Assembly: GCA_030015575.1 (NCBI GenBank)
Contig: JASDDO010000001.1
Span: 516,517,772 to 516,581,771, forward strand
DNA from: Agapanthus africanus
Taxonomy: Eukaryota; Streptophyta; Magnoliopsida; Asparagales; Amaryllidaceae
Direction: 5' to 3'
DNA length: 64,000 nt
The stretch's first letter is position 1, and each line of letters opens with the position of its first letter. The position numbers and the translations under genes were made by a program. Below, one piece after another: positions 42,139-54,083 of the stretch. The notes beneath the pieces are model-generated. The model searched no databases, had not been told where the DNA came from, and worked only from the letters and a program-made list of their open reading frames with translations.

Positions 42139-45100
42139 TATAACACCTTAGATTGTGTTTTGTAGTTAATTATATTTTAATGTATGGTTTTTAATAAAAA
42201 GTTTACCAAATTGGTTTCTAAATATTTTATCCTATTTAATGAATATTTTATTAGAATTTTTCTAGGCACACACACACTTATGCATGTAAACTAAGGTTTA
42301 GAGATGGGGTTAGACCATGATTAGCAAGCATGATGGATTAACCCATTCTCTTTAAGTTAATTATTGTTTAGGTGTTTTGGGTTAAATAGTTATGGTTGTT
42401 TTAAAAATGAAAATGAATTTGAAATAGAATTTTAATATTGTTTGAATGGTTGACCTTGAGAGAGAGTGTGTGTGAGGCATGGTGCTACATGGTAGAGGCC
42501 ATGCTCATTTAATAATGAGAGAGAAGGAGAGAGGGAGGGGTTCTAGCCTTGCTCTCATTTCTCATTCTCATTCTCATTCTCTATTCTCTCATTCTCTCAC
42601 TCTCTCACACACACACACACTCACCTGAGAGAAGACCAGCAGCAGCAGCAACAGCAGTGACAACAACATCAGCAGCAGCATCTGGCAGCATCAGCTCCAG
42701 CAACAAGAAGAAGATGAAGTAGCAGCAACAGAGGTAGCAGCAGCAGGAGCTTCAGCAGCTGAAGCAAGCAGCAGCACCCTCAGCATCAGCAGCAAGCAGC
42801 TCCAGCATCACCATCATCAGCAACAGCAGCATCATCAGCAGCAGCAGCAGCTGCAGAAGCAAGCAGCAGCAGCAGCAACTGTAGCAGCAGCAGCCCCAGC
42901 TACTACAGCAGCTCTTCTCCACTTCTTCACCTGCTCTCTAGGGTTCATTAGGGTATATTTCTGAACCCTTTCCCTAGTTTGCTTAGCTTGTGTGTTAAAT
43001 AGCTTTGATTAGTGTTAAATTAGCTAGTTTAGAGCTAATTATGGTGTTTTGTGTGGACTTTTGGATAAGTGGCGATTGTGTTAGTTAACCCTACTTATTT
43101 AAGTGTTGTTAGGGTCACTTTAACTGAGTTTAACCCTAGATTACACTAAAATACCATAGGGTTTCCTTTTAGTGCAAATTGTCGTTTTTATGCGATATAT
43201 TAGCTTTTTTGTGATCTGCTTTTGACCCGGATCCTTCAGAACAAAATTGAGAAAACTGGGGCATGCTCACTAGGTCTAGATACCACCACCAGAACACAAG
43301 CCCCTCATTCAAAATCCTGGCCGCAGATATAATCATATTGGCCGCAAATTGCGGCCAGGGTAGGGTGTTGGGTCTTGAGGTTTTGGGTAGGGTTGTCTGC
43401 TGTGTATTGTAGTGTTTTGGCATGTCTAGTTTTGTAAGATTTGATCTGTAGGAAAATCCGGGACTATATATCGTATTTGGTGTTCGTTGTGTTTGCGCGA
43501 TACGCGCTATACGTGAGAGGGTTCTGTGATCCAGCGTATCGCGGTGTGTCGCGATGGTTTTAGACGCGTATACACACGATTCAGCGTATCGTGCACACGC
43601 GCGTTTAGTTCGCGACGCGAGTTTCTCGTTTTGGTTCGATATCGCGTTTTGCGGATTATTTGTCTTATATATGATTTCCATGTCTTATTTACAGGTTTGC
43701 AGGCGGGGACTACGGACACTGCTACAGGGGGGAGCAGATGGTAGGATTCACCTAGCGTGGAGTGTAGGTGAGTAGATTTAACATCTACAGGGGGATCACC
43801 CGCATGGCGTTATGCGTCTGGGCTAGGATTCAATACTTGTCGCATATTCTACGTCATTGTTAGAATTGCGCCTTTATCCTATTTTACTTAGATATAGTTG
43901 TACTGTGACTAGTAGCCGTAGGGCACTGCACACATTATTGACGGTTCATGTTGCACGAGCACGGATTGTATGCTACACACACACCGTCAATAATTGCCAT
44001 GTCACACACTAACCATTATAGATACTATTGCTTATCACACATGACATCTAGCTTATCGGTATACCTATAGTGTATCATACCTTTAGTGATGGGTACAGAT
44101 ACACCTTGCGATACAGCTACAGGTATACCTTGTACATATTTTACTTATACCGGGAGGATATCCTACATGTTTTGCTTATACCCAGGGGGTATACGACATC
44201 AGTTCTTATAGGTAGATACCTATACATTGCTACACCTGTATGTTACACACATATTCAGTTGCTGTTACATATTTACCCTTACTGATGTTACTTAGCTGTA
44301 CCTTATTGGTTTCGCATACATTTAGTTTCAGCTACATATTCTCATTTATATGCTCGCATTTCAGATATATCGTATATGTTTATTCCTGGATTGCGCATTA
44401 TTATTTGGATTTTACATGATGTTTTCTGGATTTGGGAACCGCGGGAGTTCATGAAATTATGCATACATTGAAAAACCCGGTTTCCTTGATATGATATTTG
44501 CGCATCCACCATGGGTTTTATCGGTGCTGATTATATATACCCCTACGAGGAGGCGTCGAGGCCGCAGAGGGTACATGGTGGGGCCCGGAGGTACCCGGGG
44601 CAAGAAAGGGATGTCGATGTGCTATGAGCCGATGAGCCCGGCAGGGGAACCATACCATCCGGTGACAGTACCAATGAATCGGTGGGGGTCATGGAGACAC
44701 CGTTGGGAGTCATGCATGTATGCATACGTCGAAAGGCGAGGGTCAGAGCTAGGCACTCGTGCTTTCGGGACAGCGTATGATACGTACCTATCAGGATTTC
44801 TGTGTCGATGCTTGGCATATTGTTTTCATGATATTTCTTTTAAACACCTTTGTATATATAACAGGGAATTAGCCGTTGTTATATATACCCTTACACCAAT
44901 ATTAGTGGAATGGGACGCTAATATATGTGTATTGCCCCCATCATATTTATTTCTGCAAATATATATACCTTTAGGATGTTAGAAACTTACTTGAGATTCG
45001 ACTTGGGATATAGGTGATTCATTGAGATTGGATATTGGATATGAAAGAGATTGTTGATTTGTACATTCGAGAGATAGGAGAGCTATTCGATATTGTACAT

Positions 45101-46070
45101 TGAGATGATGTGAGACTTATATGATGTGAGAGCCCAATGTGGGGGCTGATTTGAGGATTTGTGGATTTGAGGGTCTTGATGGATTGTGATCCTGCCACGA
45201 TGTCAGGTTTCCGTGAAAATGACATATTCCACCCCATACCTCACACTTATCTACTTTATGCACAGTTCATATATTGGTAGTACCTGTTAGTGTACCCTTA
45301 TGATAGTTGCATATCTACATTCTCATATCCCTATTGCATGGTTATTGCATACTATTGTCATGTTACTATTGCTTCACATATTGATTGTACCTGCTAGTGT
45401 ACTTTCTATTATTCTGCATTCACATGACATGTTATTACTGTAATCGCATATCTTAGATTCATGCTGTACATGCATTCCTGCGATTACCTGCATATGTTAT
45501 CTACTATTCACGAGTTGGCAACTCACCCCCGTTGTGCCACAGGTGTTTCAGGTTGTTCCCCAGAGTAGTCGAGGCAGGCTATTCCGCTATTTCAGCTATC
45601 ATCTTTTGCTACAGATACCGCATCAGCTCACAGTACTATTTTGCTTAGGTGGGTTTTGGTGGTCATCTGTATTTTGTATTGTACATTCGTTGTATCTTGT
45701 ACTCTCCATATACTATTATGTTGTTGACTTAGAGACTTGGTGAGGACGGTATTGTATATTATTGTGGGTTGTTCTCTTTTATATACAGCTTTCTCTCTAT
45801 TGTCTTTATTTCTTCGCTACGGCGTCATATTTTTGTGTTGTATTCATCTTGGCTAGTTTTTACAAAAAGGGGGCATTGCCAAACTTTTAAAGAAATAAAG
45901 TAGGACTTTTAAAGAATTTGGGTTGCGATTTCAAATGTTTCAAAAACTTATATTATCTTTTCCGTATTTTTATGGTTTAGATTTCTGGATTTTGGCTTTC
46001 TTTTACTACGTTACGTCTTAGGGCGTTGCGTAGTACTAGGGCCGTCACGGGCCAATTTCGGGTCGTGACA
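42139..46070 (+). repeat. Solo LTR of a Tekay-like element (LTR-A, 3932 bp)
   Basis: Starts TATAACACC (the usual TG is TA) and ends GGGTCGTGACA. An exact TSD TCATG lies at 42134-42138 and 46071-46075. The sequence is collinear with the paired LTRs at 46465 and 54084 but clearly more diverged from them than they are from each other. No internal region follows, so it arose by LTR-LTR recombination. It contains a CAG-rich tract, a CpG-dense patch (43490-43660), AGGTGAGTAGATTTAACATC near 43766 and a GAGTTGGCAACTC palindrome near 45512. The 163-codon frame at 44491 and 170-codon frame at 43169 are not conserved in the other LTRs. Confidence 0.93.
42639..42935 (+). repeat. CAG-rich tract in LTR-A
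   Basis: About 300 bp dominated by CAG/CAA/CAT triplets, just after CT- and CA-repeats. The equivalent tracts in the other two LTRs are about half as long. Confidence 0.9.
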
Positions 46071-46464
46071 TCATGCCTGGGATGAATGTTGTATATACTT
46101 ATATATATACTAGTAGATGTTGTATATGTTTTGCACCCGCGCTAGTCCAGCCCCCGCTCTGTCGTTAGTTAAGTAACCTAACGGGTGATGACGGGGCCCA
46201 GTAGCGAATGCGGATGGCATATACGTACATTGTATTTTCGTTCTTTTCTGGAGTAATAGGTTAATTGATGGACCGCATTAATTTTGATTAATGCAAGATA
46301 ATAAACCTAAAAGACGTTGTTGGAACAAATTTTGAAAAACTACAGTTATATTCTTTCGCTTTGCATAGTGGTATTCGGTCATGAATATCCAGCACCTTAT
46401 TCTACGAGGCAAGAGCCGAGATCCCTTCGCCAGGAGTGACCTCTTGAGCTAAAGTCTATACTAT
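46071..46464 (+). other. Copia-1 leader, continued
   Basis: 394 bp between the solo LTR and Tekay-2. It starts with the second TCATG. It holds a further hairpin, CCCCCG...CGGGG around CGTTAG...CTAACG (46151-46197). No gene. It ends ACTAT, the TSD of Tekay-2, and would continue at 57889. Assignment to the Copia-1 leader is inferred from position. Confidence 0.6.
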
Positions 46465-49400
46465 TGTAACACCTTAGGATGTGTTTTGTGCTTAATTATA
46501 TTTTAATATATGTGTTTTAATAAAAAGTTTACCAAATTGATTTTCAATTATTTTATCCTATTTAATGAATATTTTATTAGAATTTTCCTAGACTTGCACA
46601 CACTTGTGCATATTAGCTAGGGTTTTAATTTGGGGTTTAGCCATGATTAGCAAACATGGTGAGCTAACAATTTCCCTAATCTAGTTTAAAATTTTTATTA
46701 AGTGTTTTGGGTTTTAACTTGTATGGTTGTTTTAAAAATAAAAAGAATAAGGGTTTGAAAATGATTTTTTTTCTTTTGTTGACCAAAGAGAGAGAGAGAG
46801 CGATGAGCATGGTGCTACATGGCTTAAGCCATGCCTCATTTAATGAGGGAAGAGAAAGAGAAGGGAGGGGTTTTGCCTTTTGCTCTCATTTTCTTTTCTC
46901 TCATTCTCTCACACTCACACACTCACACCAGTAGCTCAGCAGTAGCAGCAGCAGAGGCTCCAGCAGCAGCACCAACAGCAGCACCATCAGCAGCAAGTAG
47001 CATCAGCATCAGCACAGGCAGCATCAGCAGCAGCTTCATTGCAGCAGCAGCAACATGTAGCACCTGCATCACCAGCAGCTGTAGCAACTCGGTTCTTCTT
47101 CTTCACCTTCGTCCTAGGTTCCATTAGGGTATAATTTCTGAACTCAATCCCCTAGTTGCTAAGCTTGTGTGTTGTTTAGCTTCAGTTTGCGATAAAAGTT
47201 AACTTTTGTGCTAATTATGGTGATTTGCGTAAGGTTTTGGTTAAGTGATGATTGTGTTGGTTAATCCTGCCTGTTTAAGTGTTATTAGGGTCACCTTAAC
47301 TGAGATTAACCCCAGATTTCACTAAAATACCATAGGGTTTCCATTTTTGTGCAAAATTAGTGTTTTTAAGCGATATTGTAGCTTTCTGTGTTCTGCTTTT
47401 GATCCGGATCCTTCAAGGAAAAATTGGGGAAACTGGAGCATGCTTACTAGGTCTAGACCACACTACCAGAACACGAGCCCCTCATTCCCAAACGTGGCCG
47501 CAAATTTAAGCATTCTTGCCGCAAATTGCGGCCAGGAAGGGGAGATGGGTGTTGGGGTTTTTCCTATGGTAGCCTGCTGTGTTTTCTAGTATGTTGGCAT
47601 GTGCAATTTTGTATGATTTTACCTGTATCAAAATCTGGGACCATATATCGATTTGCTAGTTCGTTTTAGTTGCGCGATACGCGCGATACGTGAGTGGGTT
47701 CTGTGATCCAGCATGTCGTGGCGTATCGGATAGTTTTAGACGCGTATATACACGTTTCAGCGTATCGTGCACACGCGCGTTTAGTTCGTGACGCGAGTTT
47801 CTCGTTTGGTTTCGATATTGCGTTTTGCGAGATATTTTGCTTGTATATGGATTTCTTGTATAATTTGCAGGTTCGCAGGCGGATACGTCGGATGCAGCAA
47901 CGAAAGGAAAGTAGGTGGTCGGCTACGTGTAGCACGCGACCAGGTGAGTAGATTTAACATCTACAGGGGAATCGCCCGCATGGCGTTATGCGTATGGGCT
48001 AGGAATGTTAATACCTGTCGCATATTCTAGGTTATATTTAGAATTATGCATTCACCCTATTACTTAGATGTAGTTGTACGGTGACTAGTAGCCGTAGGAC
48101 ACTGCACATATTATTGACGATTCATGTTGCACGAGCACGGATTGTATGCTACACACACCGTCAATAATTGCCATGTCACACACACAAACCACTTATAGAT
48201 ATTATATTGCTTGGTTAGGGACTTGCGACATCGACTCATATTACTCAGCACATATGACTTTTAGCTACATGTGTACCTTGCTCAGATATTCCACTTATAC
48301 CCGGGGGGTATACTACATCAGTTCTTATAGGTAGATACCTATACCTTGTTACACCTGTATGTTACACATATATCAGTTACAGTTACATATTTACCTTTAC
48401 CGATGTTACTTAGCGGTTTCTTCCTTTTATATGCTTACATCTCAGTTATGTCGCACATATTGTATTCGTGGAATTGCGCATTCTTATATGGATTTTTCAT
48501 GATGTTTTCTGGATTTGGGAACCGCGGGAGTTCATGAAATTATGCATTAATTGAAAAACCCGGTTTCCTTGATATGATATTTGCGCATCCACCATGAGTT
48601 TTATCGGTTCTGATTTATATATACCCCTACGAGGAGGCGTCGAGGCCGTAAAGGGTACATGGTGGGGCCCGGAGATACCCCGGGGCAAGAAAGGGATGTC
48701 GATGTACCACGCCGATGAGCCCGGCAGGGGAACCATACCATCCAGTGACAGTACCAATGACTCAGCGGTAATCATGGGGATACCGTTGGGAGTCATGTAC
48801 GTATTGATACGTGAAAAGACAAGGGTCAGAGCTAGGCACTCGTGTTTTTCGGATAGTGTGTGATACGTACCTATCAGGATGCTAGTCTTGGTGACGGCAT
48901 CTGATAGATCAGTATTTCTGTGTCGATGCTTGGCACATTGGTTTTCATGATATTTCTAATTACTTATGTATATATAACAGTGGGTTAGGATGCTGTTATA
49001 TATACCCTTACACTAATATTAGTGGAGTGGGACGCTAATATATGTGTATTGACCTCATCATTTTTATCTATGCAAATATATTTAGGATGTTAGAATGTTA
49101 CTTAAGATTTGACATTTGGGATATAGGTGATTCATTTGAGATTGGATATTGGATATATACGAGACTCACTTGATTTTGTACATTCATGATATAGAGGATT
49201 TATTCGATATTATACATTGAGGAGATGTGAGACTTATGTGATATGAGAGCCAATTGGAGGCTGATTTGAGGAATTGGGATTTTGAATGTCTTGATGGATT
49301 GTGATCCTACCAGGATATCAGGATTCCGTGGAAATGACATATTTCACTCCATACCTTACAGTTATCTGTTTATGCACTTCTTCATGTATTAGTAGTACCT

Positions 49401-50255
49401 GTTAGTGTACCTTTCATGATTGTTGCATATTTACATTCTCATATCCTTATTGCATGGTTATTGCATACTGATTGTCATATCATTATTGCTTCATATATTT
49501 ATTGTACCTGCTAGTGTACTTTCCATTATTCTACATTCATATGACCTGTTATTACTGTTAATTGCATATCTTAGATTCATGCTGTACGTACATACCTGCG
49601 ATTACCTGCATATGTTATCTACTATTCATGAGTTGCCAACTCACCCCCGTTGTGCCACAGTTGTTTTGTAGGGTGTTTCCCCAGAGTAGTCGAGGCAAGC
49701 TATTCATCTATCATCTTTTGCAACAGATACCGCATCAGCTCACAGTGTGCTATTTTGCTTAGGTGGGTTTTGGTGATTATCTGTATTTTGTATTGTATAT
49801 TGATGTATCTTTGTACTCTCCATCTACTGTTATTTTGTTGACTTAGAGACTTGGTGAGGACGATATTGTATATTATTTGTGGATTTGTTGTCTTTTATAC
49901 AGTTTCCTTTCTATTGTCTTTGTTTCTTCGCTACGGCGTCGTATATTTGTTGTGATTGTTGTTTTCCGCCTGGGGCGTGTATTTGCTTCCGTTTGGGGAT
50001 GCTTCATTTATATTTATGTTGTACTCATCTTTGGGCTAGTTTTTACAAAAGGGGGTGCTGCCAAAATTTTAAAGAAAGAAAGTTGGACTTTTAAAGAATT
50101 TGGGTTGCGATTTCAAATGTTTCAAAACTGCTATTATCATTTCTTGTCTTTTTTTAGTGGTTTAGATTTCTGGGTTTTGGCTTTCTTTTACTGCATTACG
50201 TCTTTAGGCGTTGCGTAGTATTAGGGCCGTCACGTGCCAATTTCAGGTCGTGACA
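46465..50255 (+). repeat. 5' LTR of Tekay-2 (LTR-B, 3791 bp)
   Basis: TGTAACACC...CAGGTCGTGACA. CAG-rich tract at 46930-47085, GCCGCAAATTGCGGC palindrome near 47518, CpG-dense patch 47672-47835, AG-GTGAGTAGATTT at 47942, GAGTTGCCAACTC near 49630. Long open frames near 46831 and 48594 come from repeat composition or are not shared in frame, and are not annotated as genes. Confidence 0.95.
46930..47085 (+). repeat. CAG-rich tract in LTR-B
   Basis: Runs of CAG/GCA triplets after (CT/CA)-rich sequence, matching 54558-54715 with indels of whole triplet blocks. Confidence 0.9.
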
Positions 50256-50259
50256 AAGT

Positions 50260-50273
50260 TGGTATCAGAGCGC
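50260..50273 (+). other. Primer binding site of Tekay-2, tRNA-Met type
   Basis: TGGTATCAGAGCGC, four bases after the LTR end. A standard tRNA-Met site, typical of Tekay-type chromoviruses. Confidence 0.92.
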
Positions 50274-50499
50274 TAGGTTTTACCTTTCGGAGTGTAGGAT
50301 GACCTTGGTATGATGGAGTAGGTAGCTTAAGCAGAGTAACGTAGTGTGTGTATGTCTGCAGCATACCCACGATGCGGTACTTCGCCTAAAGTGACCTAAG
50401 TACAAATTGCTTGAAATTCCTTCCTTGATGATTCATATCCTTATGATTCGATTTCCGTGTTCTTATCGAATCTTATCTTTATTTATAGCCTTGCCGCCG

Positions 50500-51392
50500 A
50501 TGACTATGGAGACTCAGAGTGATGCAGCGAGTGCCAAGGTCAGAGTTGGTTCGGGTGAGACGAGCACTGACCAGGATGGCACTCTAGTTGCACAGGTGCA
50601 GACGGATCAGCCTTCGACAGATCAGCTCGCTAGGCTTGTGGTCGAGATGCAGGACATGCGCCAGACGATGAGTTCATTGGTTGATGCCGTTCGAGCACAG
50701 CGACAGGAGGTTGTCACCTACATAGCACCAGTGGATGCAGCTCCAGTCGACGAGGCACATATTCCAAAGACTCGGAGGGTTCCAGGACAGAGGAGGACTC
50801 GTACCAGTGTACCAGCCCAGAGACAGAGGCTTAGTCGTCGAGACGGATTTCGTGGCCGTCGTGGGAGTGGTAGAGGCTTAGGACGAGGACAGCGTCCAGC
50901 TCTCATCCCCAGGAGGTTCAGCAGTCAGTGCGTGGATGTTATCGATGTGGAAACCTTCAGCACTTCATCAAACATTGTTCCTTAGCATCTTGTCAGGGCC
51001 ATATTCAGAGAGGTCGTGGACGTGGAAGGTTCTCTCAGAGGGGTCAATCTAGCAGAGGAGGAGTTCAGTCAGTTGCGGGTAGGGGGCAGACACAGGAGTT
51101 TGCTTCTACTCATCGGGACGCGCGGGCGTCCAATGCAGAGTTTTCTGGTATCCTTAATTCATATGTTCTTTTGATGTATCTGTTTGTTTTTCCACACTTG
51201 TGCCGTGGTTGGGACGAGAGTCGTGTTGGGTCGATTAGTCGTTTGTTTGTGTTAACTTCTGTCAGCGATTCTTTTGTTGCGCAACACGAATTTCAGTTGT
51301 GTGCCAATCGGATAGGAGATAGAGATTCGTCCGTCGTTTTGATCCTTCTAGAGATGTTGGATTTGACATTCTCCTGGGCATGGACTAGTTAG
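50500..51392 (+). pseudogene. Tekay-2 gag, capsid core deleted
   Basis: Starts at ATG 50500 (MTMETQSDAASAKV) and stays open to 50985. The first about 80 residues, with a coiled-coil-like VVEMQDMRQTMSSLVDAV segment, lead straight into a Gly/Arg-rich linker (RGRRGSGRGLGRGQ). The capsid core that normally lies between is missing. In another frame (50928-51392) the zinc knuckle CYRCGNLQHFIKHC (50937-50978, CX2CX4HX4C) is intact, followed by RGRGRGRFSQRGQSS. The element therefore could not have formed its own particles. Assignment is by the knuckle, the position after the primer site and the pol that follows. Confidence 0.8.
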
Positions 51393-51419
51393 CTACGTGC
51401 TAGGCGTCTGTGGACTATC

Positions 51420-54030
51420 GTGAGGAAACAGTCAGGTTTTGTTTTCCCCGGCGAGTCAGATCTTGTTGTGCAGGTGGACAGTGGTGCTGCCTCTCACAGC
51501 TTGAATTCAGCATGTTTCGCTAGTTGGCTTTTGAGGAGATGTCGTGGATTCTTGACGTTCATTCGTGATACCGTAGCCATAGTTGGTTTGTTGGACCGGA
51601 TTCCTTTCGTGCGAGAGTCTTCCGACGTTGTTCCAGATGAGCCAGCGAAGCTTAGGGAGCTGAAGGATCAGCTGCAGAGTTGTTGTGGGGGGGAGTTTCG
51701 TGCGTCTGAGTGTTTCGCATTATGGAGCTCCTATTTCTGTTCGTCAAGGAGAAAGACGGCAGTTGAGGTTGTGTATCGACGGACCGTCAATTGAACCGGC
51801 TTACGGTGCGGATAGGTATCATTTACCTCGCATTGAGAATTTCTTTGATCAGCTCGAGAGTGCGAGACATTTTCTAAGTTTGTTCGGGACCAGGTCATCA
51901 TTGTTGCAGGATCGGAGTGATGACATTCCGAAGACTTCCTTGTGCGTGCTACGGGCTTTGTGTGTCTTGGTGTGCCATTGGACTCACCAGTGCCCTAGCA
52001 GCATTCGTAGATATGATGAACCGTATTTCTTCAGGCCGCTCCTCGACCAGTTATTGTTGTGTGATTTACGACATTCTGGTCTAATTAATGTGTCTTGAGG
52101 AACAGGAACAGCACTTGAGGATTTGTTATGCAGATACTGGGAGAGCCCCAGCGGTTTGCTAGATTCTCGGAGTGTTCCTTTAGGCTTGCTTGTGTTGACT
52201 CCTCGGTCTTGTTGTCACGGGAGACGGTTTCATATGGTTCCGAGGAAGATCGTGGCCGTACAGCTTGGGCCCAGACTTGTGTGCAGGGCAGAGGTCCGCA
52301 GATTTTGGGCTTAGCGGGTTTATACCGCCGTTTCGTGCAGGATTGCTAGTGTAGTGTTGCACCGTTGACTGAATTGACCGGAATAGAGGTTTCTTTTCTT
52401 TGAACTGAGGCATGTGTGCGGAGTTTTCGGCAGTTGAAGATTCGGTTAACAACTGCATCAGTTCTTTCTTTGCTTTCTGGTTCGGGCGACTTTGTGGTTT
52501 AACTGTAATGTTTCTTGAGTGGGGCTCGAGTGTGTACTGAGGTGACACTATAGAGTTATCGCTTTTGCTTCCCTACATTGGAGGAAGTACGAGAAGGGTA
52601 TTCCACCCATGATCTAGAGATGGCCGCGGTGGTTTTGCGTTGGAGATTTGGAGACACTATTTGTTCGAGAGTCGTGTCAGATTTTCACGGACCACCAGAG
52701 CTAATGTACTTCTTCCTGCAGCAGATTTTGATTGTTGTGATAGTCTTCTGCAGATTTTCAGTTCTTGTGCGATCGTTGAGTACAGCTTAAGTTCGTCTCT
52801 ACGGAGGGGACGCTTGCTCATGTCCGCGCCCGACCACTTTTCCTTAATCGCTTTTGTGATACACTGCCCGCCGATGCTCGTTCGTCAGTGATACTTGAGC
52901 ATACTCGGCTGGGTAATGATTCGGAGTCCTTGATTTATGACACGGGTGTGCTAAGTTAGGGACGCGTTTGTGTACCTGATATTATCGGGTTAAGACATGA
53001 AATCCTAGAGCAAGCACATCAGTCAACTCTCTGTATTCATTCAAATTCCACCGACATTTAACGTGATTTGTGAGATAGTTACGGGTGGGTAGGGATGTAA
53101 AGAGAAGTTTCAGGTTTCGGTTCAAGGTGTCTGTCTTGTTATATGTTTGGGTTGAGCATCTGAGACCGGCTGGAGAGTTGCAACTTTAACCATTCCAAAG
53201 AGGGAGTGGGAGCAGATCTCCACGAATTTCGTTATGGTGTCTACCCAGGTTTAGTCGGGGTGTGACTCCATTCGGATGCTTGTTGTTCGGTTATGCTCAG
53301 TTTGCTCAGTTGTTCTTTATTAGTTGTGCATTCGTATTAATTGTTATCGGCAGTTGGGGATCGTCACTCGCCATTGTTAGGATTTTTCTTCGATAGCTGT
53401 TATTAGGAGACACTCCAATTGGCAACCTTTAGGTTTAGAGGTTAGATCGTGTCGATCACCAGTCTGTTGTTTTCTGACTCTGCGTAAGTAGGATTTTGGA
53501 CCCCAGCTAGTCTAGAGACTTCGGAGATGATCTAGTTGATTCAAGTCAGGATGAGAGTAGCCATGTGCAAACAGAGGTCTTATGCCGACTGTGTTGGTCG
53601 TAGACTTGAGTTCGCAGGGACAGATCATGTATTCCTACGGATTTTTTCTGATGAATGACGTATTGAATTTTGGGAAGCTTGTCCCAGGATTTTTAGGTCC
53701 TTTTGAGATCCTATAAGCAGGTTAGTTTCGTTGCCTTTAATTTGGCACTTCTGCCCAGATTATTGAGTATTCACCCGTATTCCTTGTATTGATACTTTAC
53801 AATTACCTTCATGACCTTTCTCACATGATTTGGCACCAAACCATTTGGCTTGACCCGATCTTTTTGTTCACCGGCAGCCATTTGTGTTAGTGGCTCGACA
53901 GGTGGAGGAACTTCGGTCAAGGGTCTTGCCATCTGTGAAAGGTTTTTCTTGGACGTAGCCGTATAGTGAGGTAGTCACTTCGGAGGCTGTGAGCGAGAAT
54001 TGAGAGTTTTCAATCTTCTCTTTGAAGGTA
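51420..54030 (+). pseudogene. Tekay-2 protease-pol, heavily decayed
   Basis: Recognisable scraps only: VDSGAASHS (protease-like) near 51475, pre-RT KLRELKDQLQ near 51650, RT pieces (RLCIDGPSIEPAYGADRYHL, LPRIENFFDQLESA near 51770-51865; LAGLYRRFVQDC near 52310), RNase H ([11 protein letters not shown] near 52600), integrase (EILEQAHQST near 53005, REWEQIST near 53205) and a chromodomain-like [12 protein letters not shown] near 53910. Frameshifts and stops occur every 100-300 bp and the RT catalytic YVDD/FIDD box is not recognisable. It is more decayed than the pol of Tekay-1, although its LTRs look young. Confidence 0.85.
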
Positions 54031-54068
54031 CGCGTAGCGGTATATTTTTAAATTCGGGGACGAATTTC

Positions 54069-54083
54069 TTTAAGGGGGAAGAT
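54069..54083 (+). other. Polypurine tract of Tekay-2
   Basis: CTTTAAGGGGGAAGAT region, directly before the 3' LTR. Confidence 0.85.

Noticed and set aside
43169..43681. 170-codon frame on the - strand in the solo LTR
   Set aside because: The equivalents in LTR-B and LTR-C are broken or much shorter, and the region is a CpG-rich LTR patch. No protein-like conservation.
44491..44982. 163-codon frame in the solo LTR
   Set aside because: The matching parts of LTR-B and LTR-C give only about 89 codons, in part in another frame. No domain recognised.
46831..47127. Ser/Ala-rich small protein
   Set aside because: It is translation of the CAG/GCA triplet tract; the frame choice is arbitrary.
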